Below are positions 49,576 through 57,638 of a DNA stretch of 64,000 nt, piece by piece; the stretch's first letter is position 1, and every line of letters begins with the position of its first letter. A program made the position numbers and the translations under genes. A model generated the notes under the pieces. That model did not search any database, had not been told where the DNA came from, and was given only the letters and a program-made list of their open reading frames with translations. The stretch lies in NCBI GenBank assembly GCA_033283165.1, contig JAWMQL010000009.1, positions 1 to 64,000 of the forward strand. Direction: 5' to 3'. Source of the DNA: JAWMQL01 sp033283165. Lineage in GTDB: Bacteria; Pseudomonadota; Gammaproteobacteria; Pseudomonadales; Halieaceae.

Positions 49576-51044
49576 GCCAGTACCGGGATCAGTGGCAGGG
49601 TCTGTTGCGCGAACTTTCAACCCGGCAGCAGCGGGCCGAGGCCATGGGGGGCGTGGAGAAGGTGGCGCGCCAGCATGCGCGCGGCCGGCTGACCGCCCGG
49701 GAGCGCCTCCAGCGTTTCCTGGACGCCGGAAGCTTCCGCGAGGTCGGCGCCCTGGCCGGGGGACAGCATCCGGGGGGCGCGCCACCGCTGGCGGGCGACG
49801 GCGTGGTCGGCGGCACCGGGCGGGTCCAGGGGCGGTCGCTGGTGGTGCTGGCCGAGGACTTCACGGTCAAGGGTGGCTCCATCGGTCACCCCAACGCCGC
49901 CAAGCGGACCCGCCTGGTGCGCCTGGCGCTGGAGCAGCGCCTGCCCCTGGTGGTGATGCTGGACGGCGCCGGCCACCGCGCCGACAACGTTAGCGAACGC
50001 CATCCCAGTGCGCCCAGCGACCTGCAACTGGCCGCGGACCTGGTGGGGCAGGTGCCGGTGGTCACCCTGGTGCTGGGGGTCTCGGCCGGGCACGGTGCGT
50101 TGACCGGCATGTTTGCCGATTTCATCGTCATGCTGGAGGGCGCGGCCCTGTTTACCGCGGGCCCGCCACTGGTCCAGGCCGCACTCGGGATCGCGGCCAG
50201 CCCGGAGGAACTGGGTGGTGCGCAGATGCACGCCCGTGACAGCGGTGTGGTGCACAACCTGGCGAGTAGCGAGGAGGGGGCCTTCGAGCAGGCGCGCTAT
50301 TTCCTTTCCATGCTGCCGCAGCGCGCGGGGGAGCAGGCTCCCATGACCCGGGAGCAGAATAACGCGCAACCGGCGCAGGTCGACGGGCTGCTGGATATTA
50401 TTCCCGCCACCGGCAACCAGCCCTACGACATGCGATCGGTGTTGGCGCAAATCGCCGACGCGCAGACGGTTTTCGAACTGCAGCCCGCCTTTGGCGCGTC
50501 CATCCTGGTGGCCCTGGCGCGCTTTGGCGGCGTGCCGGTGATGGTGGTGGCCAGTCAGCCCGCGGTGCTGGCCGGTGCCATCACCCGGCAGGCCGCGGAA
50601 AAGGCCACCCATTTCATGACCGTGGCGGACAACTTCGGCCTGCCGCTCGTCGCCCTGCTGGACAACCCTGGTGTCATGCCAGGACCGCAGTCGGAACGGG
50701 CCGGGGTGTTGAAGGCCGCGGCGCAGATGTTTGCCGCCCAACGCAGGTTCCGAGGCCGAAAAATCGTGGCGACCCTGCGCAAGGCCTACGGCTTTGGTTC
50801 GTCGGTGATGGGCATGAATCCCTGGGACCGGCAGGCGATCAACATCGCGCTGCCCTCGGTGTCCCTGGGCGGGGTGCCCGCCATCGGCGGCGACCAGGCG
50901 GCCCGGGCCTCGGCGGAAGAAGCCCGGCAGATGCGGGAAGTCCAGTCCTCAGCCTGGGTGCCCGCGGACGCCATGGCCTTCGACAAGGTGATACACCCGG
51001 CCGAGTTGCGCAATGAGATCATCGATGTGCTGTGGCGCGACTGA
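49572..51044 (+). CDS. Acyl-CoA carboxylase carboxyltransferase (beta) subunit
   Basis: 490 residues, close to propionyl-/methylcrotonyl-/geranyl-CoA carboxylase beta subunits (about 510-540). The N-terminal ARGRLTARERLQRFLDAGSF is a family hallmark. Crotonase-fold oxyanion loops appear as HGALTGMFADFIVM and later GFGSSVMGMNP. The biotin-bearing alpha subunit is not adjacent, so it may borrow a housekeeping alpha chain or be a decarboxylase-like homolog. GTG overlaps the TetR stop. Confidence 0.8.
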   Translation: MSQYRDQWQGLLRELSTRQQRAEAMGGVEKVARQHARGRLTARERLQRFLDAGSFREVGALAGGQHPGGAPPLAGDGVVGGTGRVQGRSLVVLAEDFTVKGGSIGHPNAAKRTRLVRLALEQRLPLVVMLDGAGHRADNVSERHPSAPSDLQLAADLVGQVPVVTLVLGVSAGHGALTGMFADFIVMLEGAALFTAGPPLVQAALGIAASPEELGGAQMHARDSGVVHNLASSEEGAFEQARYFLSMLPQRAGEQAPMTREQNNAQPAQVDGLLDIIPATGNQPYDMRSVLAQIADAQTVFELQPAFGASILVALARFGGVPVMVVASQPAVLAGAITRQAAEKATHFMTVADNFGLPLVALLDNPGVMPGPQSERAGVLKAAAQMFAAQRRFRGRKIVATLRKAYGFGSSVMGMNPWDRQAINIALPSVSLGGVPAIGGDQAARASAEEARQMREVQSSAWVPADAMAFDKVIHPAELRNEIIDVLWRD

Positions 51045-51056
51045 GTTCGCGCCCGG

Positions 51057-52109
51057 TCAGTAGGGCTCCGCGCCGGCCAGCTGCGCCAGTAAATCGAGCG
51101 CGCGAAACGGGTCGCCACGGCCGGGGTGGACGATCAGACCGGTTGCGCCCGAGGACTCCCAGTGCCGGAACTGCTCGCGGATGCGAGCCGGCGGGCCGAG
51201 CAGGGCGGTCTGTTCGATGTACTCGTCCGGCACCGCGGCGATCGCCTCTTCCCTGCGCCCGGCGGCGAACAGTTCCTGGATACGCCCGGCGGCGTCGGGA
51301 AAACCGCGGCGGGCCATCTGGTCGGCGTGGAAATTCCGGCCCCTGACGCCCATGCCGCCCACGTAGGTGCCGGCCAGGACCTTGTGGGCGTCGATTGCCG
51401 CACGCACGTCGTCGGTCAGGTCAATGGTGACCATGGCAAAGATGTCCAGGTCGGCCAGCCCGCGGCCGTCCGTCCGGCGCCGGAAGCCTTCCTCCAGCCA
51501 CGGGCGGTACAGGTCCAGCATCCCGGGACAGAACCCCATCGGCAGCCAGCCGTCGGCGAGCTCCGCGGTCAGCGCCACGTTGCGGCGTCCCCCCGTGCCC
51601 AGCCACAGGGGAATATCGGGATTGGGGTGCAGGATGGATTTGAGCGGCCGGGCCACCCCCGAGCGGTCTGCGCCGGCGTAGGGCAGGTGCAGGGCCTCGC
51701 CGTGATACTCGACGGGCTGCTCGCGACGCAGTGCCTGGCGGATGATGGCCACGTTGTCCCGCAGCCGGGCCCCGGGGCGGCTCCAGGCCTGTCCGTGCCA
51801 GCCCTCGACCACCTTCACCCCGGACAGCCCCAGGCCGCCGATGACCCGGTTGCCACCCGCCAGCTGATCCAGGGTGGCCAGGGACATCGCCAGCACCGCC
51901 GGGGCACGGGCCGATACCTGGGCCACCGCTGTGCCCAGCCGGATGTGCCGGGTCAGACCGGCCAGGTAGGCCAGCGGTGTGATGGCATCGGAGCCGTAGG
52001 CCTCGGCGCTCCATACCGAGTGAAAGCCGAGCCGCTCGGCGTGCCGTACCAGTTCCATGGGCAGGTGCACTTGCGGCGTGGCGTAGTCCAGTCCGAGTCC
52101 CAGCTTCAT
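51057..52109 (-). CDS. LLM-class flavin/F420-dependent oxidoreductase
   Basis: 350 residues from ATG 52109 (MKLGLGLDYATPQVHLPMEL). Contains LGFHSVWSAEAYGSDAITPLAYLA, IRLGTAVAQVSARAPAVLAMSLATLDQLAGGNRVIGGLGLSG, and HPNPDIPLWLGTGGRRNVALTAELADGWLP, all typical of F420-dependent N5,N10-methylene-H4MPT-reductase-like oxidoreductases of the mycobacterial type. The substrate is unknown. It converges on the carboxyltransferase and is divergent from the amidohydrolase. Confidence 0.82.
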   Translation of the reverse strand: MKLGLGLDYATPQVHLPMELVRHAERLGFHSVWSAEAYGSDAITPLAYLAGLTRHIRLGTAVAQVSARAPAVLAMSLATLDQLAGGNRVIGGLGLSGVKVVEGWHGQAWSRPGARLRDNVAIIRQALRREQPVEYHGEALHLPYAGADRSGVARPLKSILHPNPDIPLWLGTGGRRNVALTAELADGWLPMGFCPGMLDLYRPWLEEGFRRRTDGRGLADLDIFAMVTIDLTDDVRAAIDAHKVLAGTYVGGMGVRGRNFHADQMARRGFPDAAGRIQELFAAGRREEAIAAVPDEYIEQTALLGPPARIREQFRHWESSGATGLIVHPGRGDPFRALDLLAQLAGAEPY

Positions 52110-52171
52110 GGTGTAGTTTCCCTCAGGTGCCTGAATCCAATAATACATACCGCCGGGCAATATGCGGGAAG

Positions 52172-52186
52172 CAAAGTTAAACTTTG
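52172..52186. promoter_or_regulatory. Perfect palindrome CAAAGTT-A-AACTTTG between divergent genes
   Basis: 7-bp arms with a single central A, roughly in the middle of the 152-bp gap between the LLM gene (minus) and the amidohydrolase (plus). It is a plausible operator for joint control of both; no regulator gene is adjacent. Confidence 0.4.
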
Positions 52187-52261
52187 GCAGCGTATGCCAT
52201 ACCATGCGTGTTACCGGGGGCGATGCCTGACCCCGGCCACAGGCCACGCAGGATAACGATA

Positions 52262-53128
52262 ATGAGCATGCCAACGGACATCGGCGTCATCGACCTGATG
52301 CTGTCCATCCCCAGTACCGAGCGCAGTGGCTGGTACGATTTTCTGGAACCGCTGACCATGGACGAGCAGAGCCGGCAGATGTTCAAGATGCCGGCCCAGT
52401 ATATGTTCAAGGACATTCCCGAGGTGGACGCGCAGGAGGACTACATCGCCTACACCCTGGAGCAGATGGACCGCTTCAACATCGCCAGGGCCATGATCAA
52501 TGTCGACGAGAACGACAGTATCCAGAATCTGGCAGTACGCCAGCACCCGGACCGGTTCTTCGCTTCCTACGAGGCCAACCCCAACCGCGGCATGGACGAG
52601 GTGCGCAAGATCCGGCGTTTGCAGGACGCCTACGATCTTAAGGCGGTGACGGCCTTTCCCGCCGGCCTGTGCCCGCAGGTGCCGGTCAACGACAAGAAGT
52701 GGTATCCCGTCTACACGACCTGTGTCGACCTGGATCTGGTGTTCTGCCCCTGTGTCGGCGTACCCGGGCCGCGGGTGCCGATGGAGCCGCAGAAGGTCGA
52801 GTACCTGGACGAGGTGTGCTGGTTTTTCCCCGAGTTGAAAGTGGTGATGCGGCACGGCGCCGAGCCCTGGACCGAACTGGCCTGGAAACTGATGCTGAAA
52901 TACCCCAACCTGCATTACTGCACCAGCGCCTTCTCGCCGAAGTACTATCCGCAAGACATCATCGAGTTCGCCAACACCCGCGGCGCGGACCAGGTCATGT
53001 ACGCCGGTTACTTCCCCATGGGCCTGTCGCTGGAAAAGATTTTCACGGAGATGCCGAACGTGCCGTTCCGCGACGCGGTGTGGCCGAAGTTCCTGCGCGA
53101 CAACGCGATCAGGGTATTCAATTTGTGA
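52262..53128 (+). CDS. Amidohydrolase-family (amidohydro_2-type) protein
   Basis: 288 residues from ATG 52262 with AGGAT upstream. VIDLMLSIPSTERSGWYDF replaces the usual HxH metal motif. Later conserved parts are RFFASYEANPNRGMDEVRKIRR, KVVMRHGAEPWTELAWKLMLKYPNLHYCTSAFSPKYYP and NTRGADQVMYAGYFPMGLSLEKIF. These match the PF04909 family (ACMSD-like decarboxylases/hydrolases) common in steroid and aromatic degraders, but the first metal histidines are not present, so metal binding is doubtful. It is followed by the DUF3604 gene after 34 bp, probably one operon. Confidence 0.75.
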   Translation: MSMPTDIGVIDLMLSIPSTERSGWYDFLEPLTMDEQSRQMFKMPAQYMFKDIPEVDAQEDYIAYTLEQMDRFNIARAMINVDENDSIQNLAVRQHPDRFFASYEANPNRGMDEVRKIRRLQDAYDLKAVTAFPAGLCPQVPVNDKKWYPVYTTCVDLDLVFCPCVGVPGPRVPMEPQKVEYLDEVCWFFPELKVVMRHGAEPWTELAWKLMLKYPNLHYCTSAFSPKYYPQDIIEFANTRGADQVMYAGYFPMGLSLEKIFTEMPNVPFRDAVWPKFLRDNAIRVFNL

Positions 53129-53162
53129 GGGCGCGCCTGCGGCCGGTTGCACAGGACACACC

Positions 53163-55199
53163 GTGATGGTCAGACTTTTCAAGTACCTGCTGTTGATCGT
53201 GCTGTTGCTGGCGCTGCTGGCGGGCGGCGCAGTGTTGTGGGTGCGCTACGAATACCAGCGCGCCACGGAGCAGGGCGACCTGGGGATATTCGAGCAGCCC
53301 GCCCGGTCCCTGGCGGCGGCTGGCGCCACGAGCGAACACTGTGCCCAGCGCTACCCGCAGCGCAGGGCCTGGTTCGGAGCCCTGCACGTCCATACCGCGG
53401 CGTCCTATGACGCCACCGCGTTCGGGGTCCAGACCACCGTCGACCAGGCCTATCGCTACGCCAGGGGAGAGTCTGTTCCACTGAGCCTGCGCGGCGACCC
53501 GCCGGACTTCGAGCCGCCGCTCCTGACCATCAGCAGTCCGCTGGATTTCATGGCGGTCACCGATCACGCCGGCCAGCTCGGCGAGAACCGCCTGTGTTTT
53601 ACCGAGGGCAGCGCGGCCTACGGCACCCTGGCCTGCGGCCTGTTCCGCGGTGACATCCGCCTGCCGGTACAGGAGCACATGCAGTCCCTGATGCGCCTGG
53701 CCAGCCTGACCATATTCGGCGATCAGCGCTCGGCCCGGGTCTGTGGCGCCGACGGTTCACGCTGCCGGGAATGGGCCCTGGAGGCCTGGCAGGAGAACCA
53801 GCGACAGGCCGAGGCGCACCAGGACCGCAGCGCCGATTGCAGCTTCACGACCTTCCACGGTTACGAGTACACCCTGGCAAAGGAGGCCTCCAACCTGCAT
53901 CGCAACGTGATCTTCGGCTCTGACAGTGTGCCCCAGGCGCCGCTGTCGTTTCGCGAGGCGGGACAGCCCGAGCAGTTGTGGCGGTGGCTGGAGGATACCT
54001 GTATCGGGGCCGGCACCGGCTGCGATGCGCTGGCCATTCCCCACAACAGCAACTGGAGTAACGGCCGCATGTTTTTCCCGCCGGGCAATCTGGAGCTGCC
54101 CCGGGCGGAGCAGCGCGAACTGGCCGGGTTGCGCGCGCGGTTGGAGCCGCTGGCGGAAATCATGCAGGTCAAGGGCGACTCCGAGTGCCGCAACGGGATT
54201 GCCAGTGTGCTCGGCGCGGCGGACGAATTCTGCGATTTCGAAAAATTGCGCGTCGCGGGGGAGAGCATACCGGACTGCGGCGAGGGTTTCGGCAGCGGGG
54301 CGATGATGCTCAAGGGCTGCACCTCGCGCTACAGTTTCGTGCGTTATGCCCTGACCGCAGGGTTGCGGGACAGGGCGAAACTCGGCATCAACCCGTTCGA
54401 GTTCGGTATCGTGGCCGCCTCGGATACCCACATCGGCATGCCCAGTGCCGGGCGCGAGCGGGGCAATCCCGGGGCCCACGGCAACGACCGGGACCTTAAA
54501 CACCGCCTGATCAGCAAGGTGGAAGTGCCGGGCGATATCGCCGCGGGCTCGCCCGTGCGCTACAACCCGGGCGGGCTCGCCGGCGTCTACGCCGAGGAGA
54601 ACAGCCGTGAATCCCTGTTCGCCGCCATGAAACGGCGCGAGACCTTCGGCACCAGCGGGCCCCGCATCACGCCGCGCTTTTTTGCCGGCCACGGATTGTC
54701 GCGGGACCTGTGCCAGGCGCCGGATGGGATAGAGCAGGCCTACCGCCAGGGCGTCCCCATGGGCGGCGTACTCGTGGCCGGCGAGGGCAGCCCGGTGTTC
54801 CTGGCCAGCGCCAGCAGCGATCCCCGGGCCGGCGCCAACCTGTTGCAGCGTATCCAGATCGTGAAGGGCTGGAGCGACGGGTCGGGCCAGACCCACCAGG
54901 CGGTGTACGACGTGGCGGGCGATCCCGATAACGGCGCCAGCGTCGACCCCGACAGCTGCGAGGTTAGCGGCGCGGGCTTCGTCCAGTTATGTACGACCTG
55001 GCAGGACCCGGACTTCGACCCGGCCCAGGGGGCGGTGTACTACTCCCGGGTTCTGGAGAACCCCAGTTGCCGCTGGAGCCGCCACGATTGCAACGCCCTG
55101 CCGGAAGCCGAGCGCCCGGCCAGTTGCAGTGATCCGGCGCTGCCCTGGCAGATCCAGGAGCGGGCCTGGACCTCGCCGATCTGGTATTACCCGGACTAA
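53163..55199 (+). CDS. DUF3604 protein, PHP-like metal-dependent hydrolase, membrane-anchored
   Basis: 678 residues. An uncleaved signal anchor (YLLLIVLLLALLAGGAVLWV, about 8-27) places the body in the periplasm. Metal-binding motifs: FGALHVHTAASYDA (HxH, about 78), MAVTDHAGQ (about 128), GYEYT, AIPHNSNWSNG and AASDTHIGMPS. DUF3604 proteins have the PHP-like fold and are frequent in Halieaceae, often beside sulfatase or lipid genes; the reaction is unknown. Many Cys residues suit disulfides in the periplasm. The second gene of the amidohydrolase operon; a triple repeat follows the stop. Confidence 0.82.
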   Translation: MMVRLFKYLLLIVLLLALLAGGAVLWVRYEYQRATEQGDLGIFEQPARSLAAAGATSEHCAQRYPQRRAWFGALHVHTAASYDATAFGVQTTVDQAYRYARGESVPLSLRGDPPDFEPPLLTISSPLDFMAVTDHAGQLGENRLCFTEGSAAYGTLACGLFRGDIRLPVQEHMQSLMRLASLTIFGDQRSARVCGADGSRCREWALEAWQENQRQAEAHQDRSADCSFTTFHGYEYTLAKEASNLHRNVIFGSDSVPQAPLSFREAGQPEQLWRWLEDTCIGAGTGCDALAIPHNSNWSNGRMFFPPGNLELPRAEQRELAGLRARLEPLAEIMQVKGDSECRNGIASVLGAADEFCDFEKLRVAGESIPDCGEGFGSGAMMLKGCTSRYSFVRYALTAGLRDRAKLGINPFEFGIVAASDTHIGMPSAGRERGNPGAHGNDRDLKHRLISKVEVPGDIAAGSPVRYNPGGLAGVYAEENSRESLFAAMKRRETFGTSGPRITPRFFAGHGLSRDLCQAPDGIEQAYRQGVPMGGVLVAGEGSPVFLASASSDPRAGANLLQRIQIVKGWSDGSGQTHQAVYDVAGDPDNGASVDPDSCEVSGAGFVQLCTTWQDPDFDPAQGAVYYSRVLENPSCRWSRHDCNALPEAERPASCSDPALPWQIQERAWTSPIWYYPD

Positions 55200-55203
55200 A
55201 AGC

Positions 55204-55310
55204 AATTTCGGGGCAATTTCGGGGACAGTTCACTTAATTCCGTCATAGACGGAATTAAGTGAACTGTCCCCGAAATTCATGACGGAATTAAGTGAACTGT
55301 CCCCGAAATT
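55204..55310. repeat. Dispersed palindrome, copy 2, with an extra third arm (GGGACAG core)
   Basis: Inverted repeat with 30-bp arms at 55215-55244 and 55248-55277, loop ATA. A second, identical copy of the right arm follows at 55281-55310. The first ten bases of the left arm are also repeated just before (55204-55213). Core TTTCGGGGACAGTTCACTT. It lies between the convergent DUF3604 and RidA genes. Confidence 0.85.
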
Positions 55311-55314
55311 CAGG

Positions 55315-55719
55315 TCAGTCGATGACAGCAACCGCCGAGATCTCCACCAGCATGCCCGGCATCGCCAGCGCCTGCACCCCGATCATGCTGGAGGCGTTGG
55401 GCGGGAAGCCCTTACCCTCCAGGGCCTCGTTCATGCCGGCGACAAATTCTCGCGTGGACTCCGGCCCCAGGTCGACCACGTACATTACGGAGCTGACCAC
55501 GTCGGAGGCTTGCGCGCCGGCGGATTCGAGTGCTATCGCCAGGTTGTTGAAGGCCTGCCGGGCCTGGGCGCGGTAGTCGCCGGCGCCGATCAGGTTCATG
55601 TCCCTGTCGAAAGAGCCCTGGCCGGCAACGTGAATGGTGGTGCTCCCCGTGCTCCTGACCACCTGGGTGAAACCGGGCAGTCTGAACAGGCCGTCGGGGT
55701 TGATATGTTTATGCGCCAT
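55315..55719 (-). CDS. RidA-family protein (YjgF/YER057c/UK114)
   Basis: 134 residues from ATG 55719 (MAHKHINPDGL). Conserved parts: VHVAGQGSFDRD-like start of the barrel, QARQAFNNLAIALESAGAQASDVVSSVMYVVDL, and PNASSMIGVQALAMPGMLVEISAVAV. In RidA the catalytic arginine falls in the segment that here reads NASSMIGV, where a Ser stands, so hydrolysis of enamine/imine intermediates by the classic mechanism is doubtful; it belongs to one of the Rid subgroups with other roles. 12 bp from the MOSC gene on the same strand, one operon. Confidence 0.82.
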   Translation of the reverse strand: MAHKHINPDGLFRLPGFTQVVRSTGSTTIHVAGQGSFDRDMNLIGAGDYRAQARQAFNNLAIALESAGAQASDVVSSVMYVVDLGPESTREFVAGMNEALEGKGFPPNASSMIGVQALAMPGMLVEISAVAVID

Positions 55720-55730
55720 GCTTGTCCTCC

Positions 55731-56618
55731 TCAGTCCAGCAGCGTCACCAGGTCGCCGACCCGGCAACTGCCCGCAGTTTCAATCAACAGGTTGACCCCC
55801 AGCTGGCGGTCGCAGTGCTCCACCATGGCCCGGGTCAAACTCCTGTCGGCGGCGAGTCCGTGGGGTAGCTGTTCCCGCGCCGGCATGCTGCAGCGAACGG
55901 TGCGGCTGTTGACCGCGAGCACCGCATCGCCTATCCGAAGACGCCTGCCCAGCCAGTCGTTTTCCGTGAGCCTCAATTCATGAGAGTCGGTTTGCACCAG
56001 TAAATTGGGTCGAAACCTCGGTACCACGGCCTGCACGCCGCCGCGCTGTGCCAGGTAGTCCAGCGACTGCGTGGTCAACAGGTGCAGGGGAAAGGCGTCG
56101 AAGTAGGTGCCGGGCGGGGTCGCGTGTTCCGCCAGGGCATTCAGAATCTCCGCTGGCGTGGATGAAAAATCCGGAGCTGCCTCGCCCGGCAGTAGCCCCA
56201 TCTCGGCGGCAAAGCTCGTCTCGTCGCGTTGCTGCGCGAGCCGGTAGTGGTCTTTGTCATCCGGTGGCGCCAGCGGTTCTATACGCACCGCGCGCCCGAG
56301 ATAGTCGCTGAGTTTTGCCGCTGCCTGTGGTTCGCGGCTGTTAACCCGGGTGCCATCTGGCAGTTGGATGACCGCGTCGGGGACTGCCGCGTCATACATC
56401 GGCTCGGCGGACGCCGGTTGCGAGGACAGGGTGGCGTGCAGGTTCAACAGGGCGGGCCAGCGCTTGGCGCTGCCGATCTCGCCGCTGGCCGCGTCCACGA
56501 GGGCCCAACAGCGGTCGCCCGGTATGCCACGCGTGGTCAGTACGGCCTGTTCCAGGCGCTGCCCCGACAGGCTCTTGACCGGATACTGCCAGATTTCGCT
56601 GAGTGTGCCGACCCGCAT
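55731..56618 (-). CDS. MOSC-domain protein
   Basis: 295 residues. The N-terminal MOSC_N beta-barrel (VGTLSEIWQYPVKSLSGQRLEQAVLTTRGIPGDRCWALVD) is followed by the MOSC domain (RFRPNLLVQTD, then IGDAVLAVNSRTVRCSMP). The Cys of 'RCSMP' is where molybdenum-cofactor sulfurases and mARC-like N-reductases hold Moco. These proteins reduce N-hydroxylated compounds or handle sulfur for Moco enzymes. It is encoded directly upstream of the RidA-like gene. Palindrome copy 3 lies 20 bp upstream of its start. Confidence 0.82.
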   Translation of the reverse strand: MRVGTLSEIWQYPVKSLSGQRLEQAVLTTRGIPGDRCWALVDAASGEIGSAKRWPALLNLHATLSSQPASAEPMYDAAVPDAVIQLPDGTRVNSREPQAAAKLSDYLGRAVRIEPLAPPDDKDHYRLAQQRDETSFAAEMGLLPGEAAPDFSSTPAEILNALAEHATPPGTYFDAFPLHLLTTQSLDYLAQRGGVQAVVPRFRPNLLVQTDSHELRLTENDWLGRRLRIGDAVLAVNSRTVRCSMPAREQLPHGLAADRSLTRAMVEHCDRQLGVNLLIETAGSCRVGDLVTLLD

Positions 56619-56639
56619 GCCATCCCCCTACAAATTCGG

Positions 56640-56702
56640 CAATTTCGGGGACAGTTTACTTTATTCGGCTCCGCCGGAATAAAGTAAACTGTCCCCGAAA
56701 TA
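56640..56702. repeat. Dispersed palindrome, copy 3 (GGGACAG core)
   Basis: Left arm from 56641 to 56669, right arm from 56673 to 56701, nearly perfect with one bulged G near the tip (TTATTCGGC / GCCGGAATAA). Core TTTCGGGGACAGTTTACTT is identical to copy 1. It lies between the MOSC gene and the SDR gene of the next cluster. Confidence 0.85.
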
Positions 56703-56713
56703 GGGGCGGGGGG

Positions 56714-57628
56714 TTACACCGGCGGAACCGAGTAGCCGCTCCAGACGGGAATGTAGTCGTCGTTGTAGCGCGAGGCCATGGCCTGGTGCAGCTCCTCGAC
56801 TTCCCACTTCTGCTCACCCGCGGGATTGATGAACGGTTCCATCAGCGTCGGTCGCTGGACCACCTGGACCTGGTTGCCCCAGACCACGTAGACCTCGCCG
56901 GATATCCTGCCCGCCTCGGGCGAGGCGAGATAGCCCACCAGCGGTGCGACGTTAGCCGGGTCAAAGGCGTGAAAGCCACCGTCCGCCGGGGGCTGGAACA
57001 TCTCGGCCGTCTGGCCGCTGGCGGTCATGTCGGTGAGGGCGCGGGGCATGATCACGTTGGCGGTGATGCCGTACTTGATCAGCAACTGGGCCGCACCCAT
57101 GGTCATGGCGATGATGCCCGCCTTGGCGGCGGCGTAATTGGGCTGTCCGGCGGAGCCGTACAGCGCCGCCTCTGAAGACGTGCTGACCAGCCGGCCGTAG
57201 ACCGGTTCGCCGGCCTTGGCCTTGTCGCGCCAGTAGGCGGTGACGTTGCGCATATTGACGAAGTGACCCCGCAGGTGCACGCGCACCACCGAGTCGAACT
57301 CCTCGTCGGACATGCCGAAGATGGTCTTGTCGCGGCAGAAGCCGGCGTTGTTGACCAGGATGTTGACATCGCCGAAGTTCTCCAGGGTGGTCGCCATCAG
57401 CTGTTCGGCATCGGCGCTGTCGGCGCAGTCGCCGTACACCGCCATGGCCTCTCCACCGAAGCCCCTGATTTCCTCCACCGTGGCCTCGGCGGCTTCCACC
57501 GCGTCCGGCAGGTTGATGTCGTTGATGACCACCCTGGCGCCCTGGCGCGCCAGCTGCAGGGCTTCCTCCCGGCCCAGGCCGCGCCCGGCGCCGGTGATGA
57601 TGGCCACTTTTCCCGTCAGGTCTCCCAT
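56714..57628 (-). CDS. SDR-family dehydrogenase, 17-beta-HSD4 / hydroxyacyl-CoA dehydrogenase-like
   Basis: 304 residues. TGAGRGLGREEALQLARQGARVVINDIN (NAD site), NNAGFCRD, Ser in STSSEAALYG, Tyr/Lys in PNYAAAKAGI (YxxxK). The GREEAL...NDIN start and C-terminal extension (EKWEVEEL-like, here EQKWEVEELHQAM) are typical of the peroxisomal-multifunctional-enzyme-2-like SDRs, which include mycobacterial Hsd4A of about this length. Such enzymes oxidise 3-hydroxyacyl-CoA side chains of sterols or 17-hydroxysteroids. It lies 10 bp from the thiolase on the same strand, so they share an operon and perform consecutive beta-oxidation steps. Confidence 0.85.
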   Translation of the reverse strand: MGDLTGKVAIITGAGRGLGREEALQLARQGARVVINDINLPDAVEAAEATVEEIRGFGGEAMAVYGDCADSADAEQLMATTLENFGDVNILVNNAGFCRDKTIFGMSDEEFDSVVRVHLRGHFVNMRNVTAYWRDKAKAGEPVYGRLVSTSSEAALYGSAGQPNYAAAKAGIIAMTMGAAQLLIKYGITANVIMPRALTDMTASGQTAEMFQPPADGGFHAFDPANVAPLVGYLASPEAGRISGEVYVVWGNQVQVVQRPTLMEPFINPAGEQKWEVEELHQAMASRYNDDYIPVWSGYSVPPV

Positions 57629-57638
57629 AGTCTTGTCC

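Noticed and set aside
55204..55310. Reading the palindromes as Rho-independent terminators
   Set aside because: Stems are far longer than usual, no T-run follows, and the same core recurs at three places with different gene orientations.
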